NCBI RefSeq assembly: GCF_001552135.1
Contig: NZ_BCQP01000036.1
Span: forward strand, 105,680 to 169,679
Direction: 5' to 3'
Origin: Actinomadura chibensis NBRC 106107
Lineage (GTDB): Bacteria; Actinomycetota; Actinomycetes; Streptosporangiales; Streptosporangiaceae
DNA: 64,000 bases
The translations under genes and the position numbers were made by a program. Shown piece by piece: positions 41,842 through 50,362 of this stretch. Each line of letters begins with the position of its first letter. The first letter of the stretch is position 1. Below the pieces are notes generated by a model. That model did no database searches, was not told where the DNA came from, and saw only the letters and a list, made by a program, of their open reading frames with translations.

Positions 41842-43914
41842 TTATCGCTGTAGGGGACGTCGGTCTTCCTCGGCGAGTGCGGATACCGTTAGGGCCTTCA
41901 TGCGGCGGCATGCGCGTTTGTAGAACTTCAGTTGCATGAATCGGCCGAAGAGGAGGAAGCCGAGACGCACGACGGGGTGGGACGTGGACGCCGCCTGCGA
42001 GAAGACGTGGATGTGGAATTCGACCTCGCCCGTGTCGAGCCATTTGCGCACCTCCTGGCTCATCTGGCCGCGTTCGAGGTGCCCGTCCAGAGTCTGGTAG
42101 TTCCAGCCCCACACCCTCGCCTGGCGCCCGTCCTTCTCGATGGTCGTGTCGACGACGCCGCCGACCCGGAGCCCGAGGTAGAAGCGCAGGCCGTAGAACC
42201 GCGCTTCGAGGAGCATGTCCCGGCCGGGCTCGGGCGGGCCCGAACGGAGGATCCGCCGGATGATGGCCGGGTCGGCGTATTCGTAGTTCCTGACGAGGCG
42301 GCGGGCGATCTCCCAGCTTCCGCCGGGGACCGGCGGACCCGGCGGCTCCGGGGGCAACTGCTGCCGGTAGTCGTCGACGTGCCAGCCCTTCTCGGGCCGT
42401 TCCATGTCGTGCCGCCGCGGGTCGAAATTGAGGCGGTGGCGATGCAGGTCGGCGTACTGCCGCCGCATTCGCTGGGTGGGAGTCTTCTGGCGGACGGAGC
42501 CGCGGCTCGCGTGCGGGGGCGCGACGCGCTGGACGGCCGCATAAGTCGGTCCGCGCACCTGCTGGAAAAGCCCCACCGGGTGCAGTTCGGGGACGGGGTG
42601 CAAAGCGGGATTGAAACGCATCGGCTCGCGCTCGTCGCCGCGCGCCGGTCCCGTGAGCCGCAGTTCGCCGAACCGCTCCCACGGGCCGTACTCGGTGGCC
42701 ACCATCAGATCGAAGAGCAGCGGCCGGTCGTCCAGGGCCCGCGCGAGCGTCGGGAGGTCGGCCGGGGCCCGGCGCGGTCCCCGAGCGACCGCGCCCAGCA
42801 GGACGCGGCGGTCGCCGACCCGGTAGGCCAGCAGAGAGCCGTAGAACGCGGGAGTCCATCGGTTCATGGGGCGCAGCAGGCGGCGGCCGAGAATGGTGCG
42901 CCCGGTCGTCGCCAGCAGCAGTTCGGCGGTGTCCTGGTCGTCGCTCGGCTGGGCCCATCGCAGCGCCAATCCCAGGATGTCCGGGAATGCGGGAGGCAGG
43001 CCGATCGCACGGGAGAGCCGCGCCTTTCCGCGCAGCTCGGTCTGATCGTCCAGCAATGGCACTCCCCAGATCTGGGACGTGCCGTGCAGGCGCAGGACGG
43101 CATCGGCCACGAGCCCCTTCGGATGCAGGGGCCGGTGCCGCAGCCGCCGCGCCGCCAGCGCGAAACTCCGCGCGAACGCCGCCTCGACGGCGCGGGCGAC
43201 CGGCCCGCTCCGCCGCTCGCTCTCGGGGACCTCTTTCCGCTCCGTCTGGACCTCGATCTCCCCGACCATCCGGCCTCCCGAGAGTTCGGCGGCCCGCATG
43301 CAGAAATGCGACCACATGTGCAGTTGCATCTCCTTCGCGATGCCCACCTTGGCGTAGAGGAGTTCGGCCAGCCGGTCGCCGCTGCGCGCCCAGGACTCGA
43401 TCATGAAGACCAGGCCGCCGTCGCGGCCCTCCGCCACCCGGAACTCGATCTCCCCGGCCTCCATGTGGCCGCGCAGGGTGGCGAACCGGAACGACTCCGG
43501 CGTCTGCGCCACCACCCGGACGGGGCAGTTCCACGGCCCCGGCATGTGCACCATGTACTCGTCCCCGACCCGCAGCCGCCGGGAGCCGCCGGACGTCTTG
43601 TCGAAGACGGCGATCTCCACCGGCGACGCGGCGTTGAGGTCGTCGCCGAGCCGGGTGATCAGCTCCGCCGGGGTCAGCGGGCTGCCGGTGATCTGGACGA
43701 TGTAGCGCCGCTGGAAGGTGGGGCCGACCCCCTGGCGCGCGCCCTGCGTCCGGGCTCCGTCGTGCTGCGGGAACCGGTCGGCCGCCGGGAGCGCCCCCGA
43801 CCTGAGCCTGCGCCGCGAGACCCGCCGGGAGCGCCGCAGCCACCGCCAACTGGCGAGGCCCATGCCCGCCGGCCAGCGTGCCGCGCGCGCCCGCCGCCGC
43901 CATCGTGTCCGCAC
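41842..43914 (-). CDS. Long protein with two DUF1990-like regions
   Basis: 690 aa. A DUF1990-like region spans about residues 85-230 (SPVEIAVFDKTSGGSRRLRVGDEY; LAELLYAKVGIAKEM). A clearer DUF1990 region spans about 490-680 (LNFDPRRHDMERPEKGW; GLRFYLGLRVGGVV; VVRLGFLLFGRFMQLKFYKR). The middle, about 250-480, has no domain I recognise. DUF1990 proteins are usually single-domain, 150-200 aa. Lipid or ligand binding is suspected for the family; function here is unknown. The GTG at 43914 has GGGGGAC before it; an ATG lies at 43863. Confidence 0.75.
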   Translation of the reverse strand: MRTRWRRRARAARWPAGMGLASWRWLRRSRRVSRRRLRSGALPAADRFPQHDGARTQGARQGVGPTFQRRYIVQITGSPLTPAELITRLGDDLNAASPVEIAVFDKTSGGSRRLRVGDEYMVHMPGPWNCPVRVVAQTPESFRFATLRGHMEAGEIEFRVAEGRDGGLVFMIESWARSGDRLAELLYAKVGIAKEMQLHMWSHFCMRAAELSGGRMVGEIEVQTERKEVPESERRSGPVARAVEAAFARSFALAARRLRHRPLHPKGLVADAVLRLHGTSQIWGVPLLDDQTELRGKARLSRAIGLPPAFPDILGLALRWAQPSDDQDTAELLLATTGRTILGRRLLRPMNRWTPAFYGSLLAYRVGDRRVLLGAVARGPRRAPADLPTLARALDDRPLLFDLMVATEYGPWERFGELRLTGPARGDEREPMRFNPALHPVPELHPVGLFQQVRGPTYAAVQRVAPPHASRGSVRQKTPTQRMRRQYADLHRHRLNFDPRRHDMERPEKGWHVDDYRQQLPPEPPGPPVPGGSWEIARRLVRNYEYADPAIIRRILRSGPPEPGRDMLLEARFYGLRFYLGLRVGGVVDTTIEKDGRQARVWGWNYQTLDGHLERGQMSQEVRKWLDTGEVEFHIHVFSQAASTSHPVVRLGFLLFGRFMQLKFYKRACRRMKALTVSALAEEDRRPLQR

Positions 43915-44085
43915 AGCGTCCCCCGATGTCCCCCGATGTTCGCCGTGTGTGCTCCGCCCGCCCGTCCGGACGCGACCGGCTCAGCCATACCCATCCGGGC
44001 CGGGCCAAACGTCAACATCCCGGGCGGCTCCGGGCCGGTCGGCGGCGGTTGAATCGTCTGGACGCTGGTGGGAACAGGCCCTTCC

Positions 44086-44526
44086 ATGGCGCAAGAGGTG
44101 ATCACGTCGCTGGAGCGGCTGGCGGAACTGCTGGAGGCCCGCTCGCCGCTGTACGTGCGCTGGTCGGCCGATCCCGAGGCCGACCAGTCCAACCCGAACA
44201 GCATGGACGGCCTGACCGGCGCCGAGCTGCCCGGCCTGTCGGCCAACCCCCTCGCCGTGGAGGAGTGGTGGGGCGACCGCTCGACCGTCCTGTGGGTGGC
44301 GCGGCGGCTGCACGACTACTCCCACCTGGAAAAGGCGCGCACCCCGGGCGCGCGGCCCTGGGTGCTGGCGGGCGACGAGGCCGGGCGCGGGCCGGACAAC
44401 GAACCCGTCATCGCCCGTCCGCGCCTGGTGGCGCTCATCGACAAGCAGGTCCTGGACGAGGCCGAAGAACTCCTGAAACGCGAACCGAACGTCGAATGGG
44501 GGCCGCTGGACCGCCCCGGCGGCTGA
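44086..44526 (+). CDS. DUF6098-like small protein
   Basis: 146 aa from the ATG at 44086. It begins with a helical segment (SLERLAELLEARSPLYVRWSADPE) and has GLSANPLAVEEWWGD and RPWVLAGDEAGRGPDNEP, a pattern I associate with the actinobacterial DUF6098 family. Function unknown. No signal peptide or membrane helix. It is divergent from the DUF1990 gene across 171 bp and convergent with the gene at 44540. Confidence 0.75.
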   Translation: MAQEVITSLERLAELLEARSPLYVRWSADPEADQSNPNSMDGLTGAELPGLSANPLAVEEWWGDRSTVLWVARRLHDYSHLEKARTPGARPWVLAGDEAGRGPDNEPVIARPRLVALIDKQVLDEAEELLKREPNVEWGPLDRPGG

Positions 44527-44539
44527 AACCCGGGGCCGG

Positions 44540-45022
44540 TCAGGTGGGGTCGGGCGCGCGGTCGCGGTCCGACCGGGGCCAGACGTAGGGGAGGTCGGCG
44601 GGGACGCCGGGGAACAGCGGGCCGTAGAACGCGGGATCCTTCCGGACCAGCGCGGAGCGGTGGCTGCGGTGCAGCGCCGGGTCGCCCAGCCAGGGCGGCA
44701 GCTCACCGGCGTCGGCCAGCCGGTCCTGGTCGCGCGGCCGCTCCCGGCCCGACGCCTCGGCCAGCTCGCGGGTCAGGGTCGCGGCGCACGTGTCGCGGTG
44801 CCCGAGCCCGGACCACCGGCGGCAGATCTCCAGCCCGTAGCGGACGAGCGCCTCCTCGTACCCGGTCCACATCCGCACGGCGGGGTGGTTCCGCCAGCCG
44901 TAGCCGGGGACCATCAGCCCGCGCAGGATCTGCAGCGCCTCGACGCGCTGCTTGCCGAGCCTGCGCTGGTCGAGGACGCGGGCCGTGGCGGCGAAGTCCG
45001 CGTGCGGGAGGAAGGTCTGCAC
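44540..45022 (-). CDS. PF03013-like protein (pyrimidine-dimer DNA glycosylase-related)
   Basis: 160 aa starting at a GTG. The N-terminus MQTFLPHADFAATARVLDQRRLGKQRVEALQILRGL matches the family of T4 endonuclease V-like (Pyr_excise) proteins widespread in actinobacteria. Whether it is an active base-excision enzyme is unknown, because the N-terminal Thr nucleophile of T4 EndoV is not at residue 2 here. A DNA-repair role is inference. Confidence 0.7.
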   Translation of the reverse strand: MQTFLPHADFAATARVLDQRRLGKQRVEALQILRGLMVPGYGWRNHPAVRMWTGYEEALVRYGLEICRRWSGLGHRDTCAATLTRELAEASGRERPRDQDRLADAGELPPWLGDPALHRSHRSALVRKDPAFYGPLFPGVPADLPYVWPRSDRDRAPDPT

Positions 45023-45074
45023 GGCTCACACCCCCGATCGTCCGTCCCGGCGCCCGGCCGCGCCACCCCGGGCG

Positions 45075-47129
45075 CTACGGCGCCGGCGACGCGACGGCGG
45101 GGTCGGCGGCGCTCGGCTCGCGGAACGCGTCGCGGAGCGCGTCGGCGCGCAGGCGCTCCAGGACGGCGAGCTGGTCGTCCGCCCGCGCCTGGAGCAGCCG
45201 CAGCCGCTCGGTGTCGAGCGCGGGCTCCTGGTCGGCGACGTCGAGGAGGGTGCGCCATCCGGCGCGCTTCCCCTCGACCGCGAGGGTCATGGCCTCCAGC
45301 TCCACCACGTCGCTGAGCGGCGAGCGGCGGACCAGGCCGCCGTTGAGCTTGAGGCGTCCCGCCTTCTCGGCCGCCGCCACGGCGAGGCTCTTGTACCGGC
45401 GGGTCGGCAGCCCGAGCGAGGTGAGGATCTCCAGGAGGGCCCCGCGGTCGGCGGCCACGTCGTCGGCCAGCCGTCCGAGGCGCTCGGCCCGGCCCGGGTC
45501 GCGGTGCCCCCGCGCGAGCCTGCGGGCCAGCGCGACGCCGCCGGCGGCCGCCGCGAGGTGATCGTTGAGGTAGATGCCCAGGAGCTCCCGTGAGCGGGTC
45601 GCGTTCATGCCCCGCCGATACCCGGAGCGGGCCGGGTAAACGGCCCCGGCCGCCTGGTCGTGCTCGGCCGCCCAGGCGATGCCGCGGGACATCCCGCCGA
45701 AGACGCGGTCGTGGAAGGGCTTGAACGCCCACCAGTAGGCGTGGCCCGACAGTCCCCGGGGATGGAACAGCGCCCGCTGGGTGTAGTCGGAACCGCCGTC
45801 GTCCCGCGCCGAGACGCGCAGTTCCAGCCAGGCGAGGCCGGGCAGCCGCATCTCGGCGCGCAGGCGCAGCAGCCGCGGCGGTTCGATCTCCTCCACGCGC
45901 CAGAAGTCGACGGCCTCGCCGATGCGCAGCCGGTGCGGGTCGCGGCGGCCCCGGCGCAGGCCGACGCCTCCCACCAGGCGGTCCACGACGCCGCGTACGC
46001 GCCAGGCGAGCGGGAAGGAGTACCAGCCCCGGTCGCCGCCGACGCCCTCGACGACCGTCCACAGGCGGTCGGCCGGGGCGTCCACCCGGCGGGTCCGCTC
46101 GTCGGTGTACAGGCTGCCGCCCGCCCAGTCCGGGTCGGTCGGCAGCGGGTCGCTGGGGGCGCCGGGGAGGCTCGCCGACGACCAGCGCGTGGCCACGTCG
46201 GCGTCGCGGACGCGGCGCAGCGCCAGCGACACCGCGCGTTCGAAGCCGGTCGCGCCGCCGGGCGGCGGCGGGACGTACCGGTCGATGTCGTGCTCGCGGC
46301 AGACCATCTCGTTGCGCAGCGACTCCACCAGCGGGCGGGCGAGGCTCCCCGGCACCGGGGTGACGGCCCCGACCCACAGGCTCGACAGGCCCGGGGTCAG
46401 CGGCGGGACCGGGATGACGAGCCGCCGCCTCAGCCCGGCGACGGCGGCGTAGCGGTGCATCATGTCGGCGTAGGTGAGCACGTCCGGGCCGCCGATGTCG
46501 AAGCCCCGGCTGACGTCGGCGGGCAGGTCGGCGACCGCGACCAGGTAGTGCAGGACGTCCCGGATCGCGATCGGCTGGAGCCGCGTGCGCACCCAGCGCG
46601 GGGTGACCATCACCGGGAGCCGCTCGGTCAGGTAGCGGAGCATCTCGAACGACGCCGACCCCGACCCGGTGATCACCGCGGCGCGCAGCCAGACGGCGGG
46701 CACGCCCGCGTCCAGCATGATCCGGCCGACCTCGGCGCGGGACGACAGGTGCGGCGACAGCTCCTCGGCCGGATCCATCCCGCCGAGGTAGACCAGCCGC
46801 CGCACCCCGGCGTCGCGGGCGGCGGCGGCGAACGTGCGCGCGGCGCGCCGGTCGGTCGCGGCGAATCCGCTCCCGCCGCCGATCGCGTGGATCAGGTAGT
46901 AGGCGACGTCGACGCCGTCCAGGGCGCGGCGGGTCGACTCCGGATCCGTCGCGTCGGCCTCGGCGATCTCGACCTCCCCGGCCCACGGCTGGTCGCGCAG
47001 CCGCCGCGCCGAGCGGGCCATGCACCGGACGCGGTGCCCCGCGCGCAGCAGCTCGGGGACCAGCCGTCCGCCGATGTAGCCGCTGGCCCCCGTCACCAGG
47101 AACAGGCGCCCGTCGCCGCGGTCATCCAT
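45075..47129 (-). CDS. SDR-DUF2867 protein with fused C-terminal helical domain
   Basis: 684 aa. Residues 1-280 are an atypical SDR/NmrA-like fold with FLVTGASGYIGG and YLIHAIGG. Residues 290-500 are DUF2867 (FWRVEEIEPPRLLRLRAEMRLPG; YWWAFKPFHDRVFGGMSRGIA). From Met508 (base 45608) a 175-residue helical region follows (LLGIYLNDHLAAAAGGVALARRLARG; VVELEAMTLAVEGKRAGWR). The last region resembles a stand-alone ferritin-like actinobacterial protein, so this is either a true fusion or two genes whose separating stop was lost. NAD(P)-dependent epimerase or dehydrogenase activity is possible. Confidence 0.8.
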   Translation of the reverse strand: MDDRGDGRLFLVTGASGYIGGRLVPELLRAGHRVRCMARSARRLRDQPWAGEVEIAEADATDPESTRRALDGVDVAYYLIHAIGGGSGFAATDRRAARTFAAAARDAGVRRLVYLGGMDPAEELSPHLSSRAEVGRIMLDAGVPAVWLRAAVITGSGSASFEMLRYLTERLPVMVTPRWVRTRLQPIAIRDVLHYLVAVADLPADVSRGFDIGGPDVLTYADMMHRYAAVAGLRRRLVIPVPPLTPGLSSLWVGAVTPVPGSLARPLVESLRNEMVCREHDIDRYVPPPPGGATGFERAVSLALRRVRDADVATRWSSASLPGAPSDPLPTDPDWAGGSLYTDERTRRVDAPADRLWTVVEGVGGDRGWYSFPLAWRVRGVVDRLVGGVGLRRGRRDPHRLRIGEAVDFWRVEEIEPPRLLRLRAEMRLPGLAWLELRVSARDDGGSDYTQRALFHPRGLSGHAYWWAFKPFHDRVFGGMSRGIAWAAEHDQAAGAVYPARSGYRRGMNATRSRELLGIYLNDHLAAAAGGVALARRLARGHRDPGRAERLGRLADDVAADRGALLEILTSLGLPTRRYKSLAVAAAEKAGRLKLNGGLVRRSPLSDVVELEAMTLAVEGKRAGWRTLLDVADQEPALDTERLRLLQARADDQLAVLERLRADALRDAFREPSAADPAVASPAP

Positions 47130-47360
47130 CGGACTTCCCGGCGGTCGCCGCGCCTCGCCGGTGAGGTGTGTCGATCATCGTCCCCCCTGTGGCCCGGTCG
47201 CTACGTACCCCGCGTCTACCTGCGCAAGCGCGCTCGCGGTGCCATTGGCGGGGGCCGCTCGGGCCGCGACGGGGACCCGGCAGGAGCGATCACCGATAAA
47301 TTGTGCGGATCAGGTCGGGTGCGAGGTGCTTCGATGAGGTCCGGTGGAACGGAGGCGTGC

Positions 47361-47900
47361 ATGGGCGGTGACCGTTCGTTCAGCGCGGCGGCCTTCGTCG
47401 CGGCGAGTCTGGACGGGTACACCGCCCGTGCCGACGGCGACGTCCAGTGGGTCGCCGAGCACGCGGAGCGGGCCTGGGACGACAGCTACCGCGAATTCGT
47501 CGCCGACGTCGACACCTTCGTCATGGGACGCGGCACCTACGAGGTGGTGGCCACGCTGGGGCCGTGGCCTTTCGCGGGCAAGCGCGTGGCGGTGCTCAGC
47601 ACACGGCTTGCCCAGGCCGCCGATCGCCGCGTCACCGTGTACCGCGAGCTGGACGCGCTGGTGAGCGCTCTCGGGGAGAGCGGCGCCCGGCGCGTCTGCG
47701 TCGACGGAGGCAGGGTCGTCGAGACGTTCCTGCGCGCGGGCCTGCTCGACGAGCTGACCGTCACCACCCTGCCGGTCCTGCTCGGCGGCGGCCTGCCGCT
47801 GTCCGGCGCGCTGGACGAGGACGTCCACCTCACCCACCGCACGACCCGCGTCCTCGGCACCGGGCTCGTCCAGTCCACCTATACCGTCGACGGTTCCTGA
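47361..47900 (+). CDS. RibD C-terminal/dihydrofolate-reductase-like protein
   Basis: NAD(P)H-dependent reductase family, 179 aa. The N-terminus FVAASLDGYTARADGDVQW and the motifs VMGRGTYEVV and CVDGGRVVETFLRAGLLDEL are typical of RibD_C-type 'dihydrofolate reductase family' proteins. The ATG at 47361 is chosen because GGAGG lies 5-6 bases upstream; an in-frame ATG at 47334 would add nine residues. The substrate is unknown. Confidence 0.88.
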   Translation: MGGDRSFSAAAFVAASLDGYTARADGDVQWVAEHAERAWDDSYREFVADVDTFVMGRGTYEVVATLGPWPFAGKRVAVLSTRLAQAADRRVTVYRELDALVSALGESGARRVCVDGGRVVETFLRAGLLDELTVTTLPVLLGGGLPLSGALDEDVHLTHRTTRVLGTGLVQSTYTVDGS

Positions 47901-48021
47901 CGGTCAGGCCGTCGCGCGGGCCGGGAGAAGGGACAGGAGCTGCCGCGTATGGCCGGGCGGTTCGCTTTCTGCCAGACCCGCCAGGAGGTTACGGGGTCCT
48001 ATCCCTCGGGTGTGTGCCGGG

Positions 48022-48807
48022 TCAGGCGCTCGGGGACATGTCCCACGGCGCCTGCGGGAGGACGTCGCCGGTTTCGAGCAGGGACTTGAGGTTCGCGAGG
48101 ACGGCGGGCCAGCCGCTTGAGATCCCGTTGAGCATCTCCTGGTTGGGGAGGTTCTCGTGGGTGACGGTCAGGCGGACGATGTCCTGGTGCTCCTCGATGA
48201 GGAACGTGACCACGGACGGCTCCCGCAGCGACACGGCGTCGAGGTCGTCCTCGAAGGTGATGACGAGGCGGGACGGGCGCTCGGCGGTGAGCACCCGGCC
48301 GACGACGTCGACGGCCTCCGAGCCGTCGGTGCGCCGGTGCTCCCAGGAGGAGCCCTCCTGCCAGTCGGACACGTTGGCGTGTCCCCAGTAGCGCGCGGTC
48401 AGGTCGGCGTCCGTCAGCGCGCGCCACACCTGCTCGGCGCTCGCACGGATGTAGGTGACATAGACGTAGGTCGGCACGGAGACGGTCGTCTCGGTCATGG
48501 CGTACTCCTCGGCTTGGTTCCGGATGGTGCTCAGCGCTTGCAGCCGCGGCCTGTCGAACTCCGAGATCCAGCGCTGTTCGATCTCGTGGATCGGCGCGGG
48601 GTTGAGGTAGTGCAGTCGTAGCCGTCCGCGCCGGACCACGGTCACGAGGTCGGCGCCGACCAGGACGTCGAGGTGCTGCGTCACCGACTGGCGCGCCATC
48701 TCCAGGTGTTCGCACAACTCGCCCAGGGTCTGGCCGTTGCGCTCCCGCAGCCGGTCGAGCAGCAGGCGGCGGGTCGGGTCGGCCAGCGCCTTGAAGGCGG
48801 CGTCCAT
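48022..48807 (-). CDS. ArsR-family HTH fused to SRPBCC/AHSA1 domain
   Basis: 261 aa from the ATG at 48807. The ArsR winged helix covers residues 1-95 (AAFKALADPTRRLLLDRLRERNGQTLGELCEHLEMARQSVTQHLDVLVGADLV). An AHSA1-type SRPBCC fold follows from about residue 105 (VTYIRASAEQVWRALTDADLTARYWGH; NLKSLLETG). The fused hydrophobic pocket could be the ligand sensor. A GTG at 48828 could add seven residues. A perfect 28-bp palindrome abuts the start. Confidence 0.9.
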   Translation of the reverse strand: MDAAFKALADPTRRLLLDRLRERNGQTLGELCEHLEMARQSVTQHLDVLVGADLVTVVRRGRLRLHYLNPAPIHEIEQRWISEFDRPRLQALSTIRNQAEEYAMTETTVSVPTYVYVTYIRASAEQVWRALTDADLTARYWGHANVSDWQEGSSWEHRRTDGSEAVDVVGRVLTAERPSRLVITFEDDLDAVSLREPSVVTFLIEEHQDIVRLTVTHENLPNQEMLNGISSGWPAVLANLKSLLETGDVLPQAPWDMSPSA

Positions 48808-48833
48808 CGCTGTGACTTCCAGGCTCACCCCAG

Positions 48834-48861
48834 CATTATGCAGGTATTTACCTGCATAATG
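48834..48861. promoter_or_regulatory. Perfect palindromic ArsR-type operator
   Basis: CATTATGCAGGTA (48834-48846) and TACCTGCATAATG (48849-48861) are exact reverse complements with a 2-base TT spacer. The site lies 26 bp upstream of the regulator ATG. The 26 paired bases make it the most perfect palindrome in the window that I found. Confidence 0.85.
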
Positions 48862-48922
48862 TCAAGCGGGGCATCGCCGCTGGTCGGAACGGTCGAATCG
48901 GGAGGCCTGGCGGCCTCCGGCG

Positions 48923-49432
48923 TCACGTGGCGGCGAGCCCGTCGAGGATGAGCGGGAGGAAGCGCTCCGGGACGACGCCCGGGTGGCAGGCGAACACGGT
49001 GAGCAGGTCCATGAGGTCGCCGGTGCCGACGTCCGGACGCATCGCGCCGTCCGCCTGCGCCCGCCGGACCAGGTCGTCGAGCCGGCGCACCAGCGCCTGC
49101 CGCGCCTCCGGCGCGGAGGTGTCGGCGAGGGCGGCGGCGATGGCGCCGCGGCTCTTGTCCACGCTGTGGAGGACGAACGCGCGGACGGCCGCGAGGGCGT
49201 CCGGCTCGGCGGCCGCGGCGGCGTCGAGGGCGTCGGTGAGCTCGTGGACGTACTGCTCGGCCAGGGCGGCGAGCAGGACCCCGCGGTCGGGGAAGCGGCG
49301 GTAGAGCGTCCCGACGCCGACGCCCGCGCGGCGGGCGATCAGCTCCATCGGGGCGTCCGCGCCGCGCTCGGCCACGGCGTCGCGCGCCGCCTCCAGGATC
49401 CTGTCCCGATTGCGGCGGGCGTCGGCGCGCAT
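48923..49432 (-). CDS. TetR-family transcriptional regulator
   Basis: 169 aa. The N-terminal HTH is ILEAARDAVAERGADAPMELIARRAGVGVGTLYRRFPDRGVLLAAL. A short ligand-binding domain follows. GGGGAG lies before the ATG. It is divergent from the NAD(P)-binding gene, with TTCCGCTT-type half-sites between, and probably represses both. Confidence 0.9.
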   Translation of the reverse strand: MRADARRNRDRILEAARDAVAERGADAPMELIARRAGVGVGTLYRRFPDRGVLLAALAEQYVHELTDALDAAAAAEPDALAAVRAFVLHSVDKSRGAIAAALADTSAPEARQALVRRLDDLVRRAQADGAMRPDVGTGDLMDLLTVFACHPGVVPERFLPLILDGLAAT

Positions 49433-49460
49433 GGGGCTCCCCTTGAAGTGGACGACGGTA

Positions 49461-49500
49461 TTCCGCTTAGTATATAGAAGTGGAAGGTGACATTCCGCTT
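49461..49500. promoter_or_regulatory. Three half-sites of a TetR operator candidate
   Basis: TTCCGCTT at 49461-49468, AAGTGGAA at 49478-49485 (inverted) and TTCCGCTT at 49493-49500. The 11-mer ATTCCGCTTAG is repeated directly at 49460-49470 and 49492-49502. The last copy overlaps the ribosome-binding region of the NAD(P)-binding gene. Confidence 0.6.
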
Positions 49501-49513
49501 AGGAGGGGGCGCG

Positions 49514-50326
49514 ATGATTCTGGTGACGGGCGCGACGGGCACGATCGGCCGCGCGCTGATCGGGGAACTCGGCGGCGCGGCGCGGGCCCTGGTGCGGCGC
49601 CCGGAACAGGGCGAGGAACTGGGATGCGACTACGTGGTGGGCGACCTGGAGCGTCCGGGCGACATCCCGATCGAGCCGGGCGACCGGCTCTTCCTCAACA
49701 GCGCGCTGTGGCCGGGGTTCGTCCGCGCGCACAAGGCCGTCATCGATCACGCGGCGGCGGCCGGGGCGGCGCAGGTGGTGACCGTCTCCGTGCGCGGCGT
49801 GACGTCGAGCAGCCTGCTCGGGTTCGGCATGCACGGCCAGGTGGACGACCACCTCAAGGCGTCGGGAGTTCCGTGGTCGATCCTCGCGCCCGTCGGCTTC
49901 ATGCAGAACCTCGCGGGCGACGTCGACACGGAGGGGCGGATCTTCGGTTCCTACGGCCGGGGCCGGGTCGGCTACATCGACGCGCGCGACATCGCGGCGG
50001 TCGCGGCCGCGCTGCTCACGCGCCCGGTCGGGGACGACGCCAGCTACGAGCTCACCGGCCCGGCCGCGCCCACGCACGACGAGATCGCCGCCGAGCTCAC
50101 CCGCGCGCTCGGCCGCCCCGTGCGCTACGTGGACATGCCGGTCGAGGAGGCCGCCGTCCACCTGGAGAAGCGCGGCATGCCCGCCCCCGCCGCCCGCGAC
50201 CTCGCCCAACTGATGTCGCAGATCGGGGACGGACGCTGGGCGAGCACCACCACGACCGTCGCCGACGTCCTGGGCCGCCCCCCGCGCTCGCTCCGGCAGT
50301 TCCTCCACGAGACCTACGCACCCTGA
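49514..50326 (+). CDS. NmrA-like NAD(P)-binding oxidoreductase
   Basis: 270 aa from the ATG at 49514, which has AGGAGGGGG upstream. The Rossmann motif is ILVTGATGTIG. The C-terminal half has IDARDIAAVAAALLT and YELTGPAAPTHDEIAAELTRALGRPV, typical of NmrA/SDR a5 proteins. The usual SDR Tyr-x-x-x-Lys is replaced, as in many members, so quinone or redox sensing is possible. Regulated by the divergent TetR gene. Confidence 0.87.
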   Translation: MILVTGATGTIGRALIGELGGAARALVRRPEQGEELGCDYVVGDLERPGDIPIEPGDRLFLNSALWPGFVRAHKAVIDHAAAAGAAQVVTVSVRGVTSSSLLGFGMHGQVDDHLKASGVPWSILAPVGFMQNLAGDVDTEGRIFGSYGRGRVGYIDARDIAAVAAALLTRPVGDDASYELTGPAAPTHDEIAAELTRALGRPVRYVDMPVEEAAVHLEKRGMPAPAARDLAQLMSQIGDGRWASTTTTVADVLGRPPRSLRQFLHETYAP

Positions 50327-50362
50327 GCCGACAAGAGGGCGGGCGCTTTAGGGTGGTGGGCT

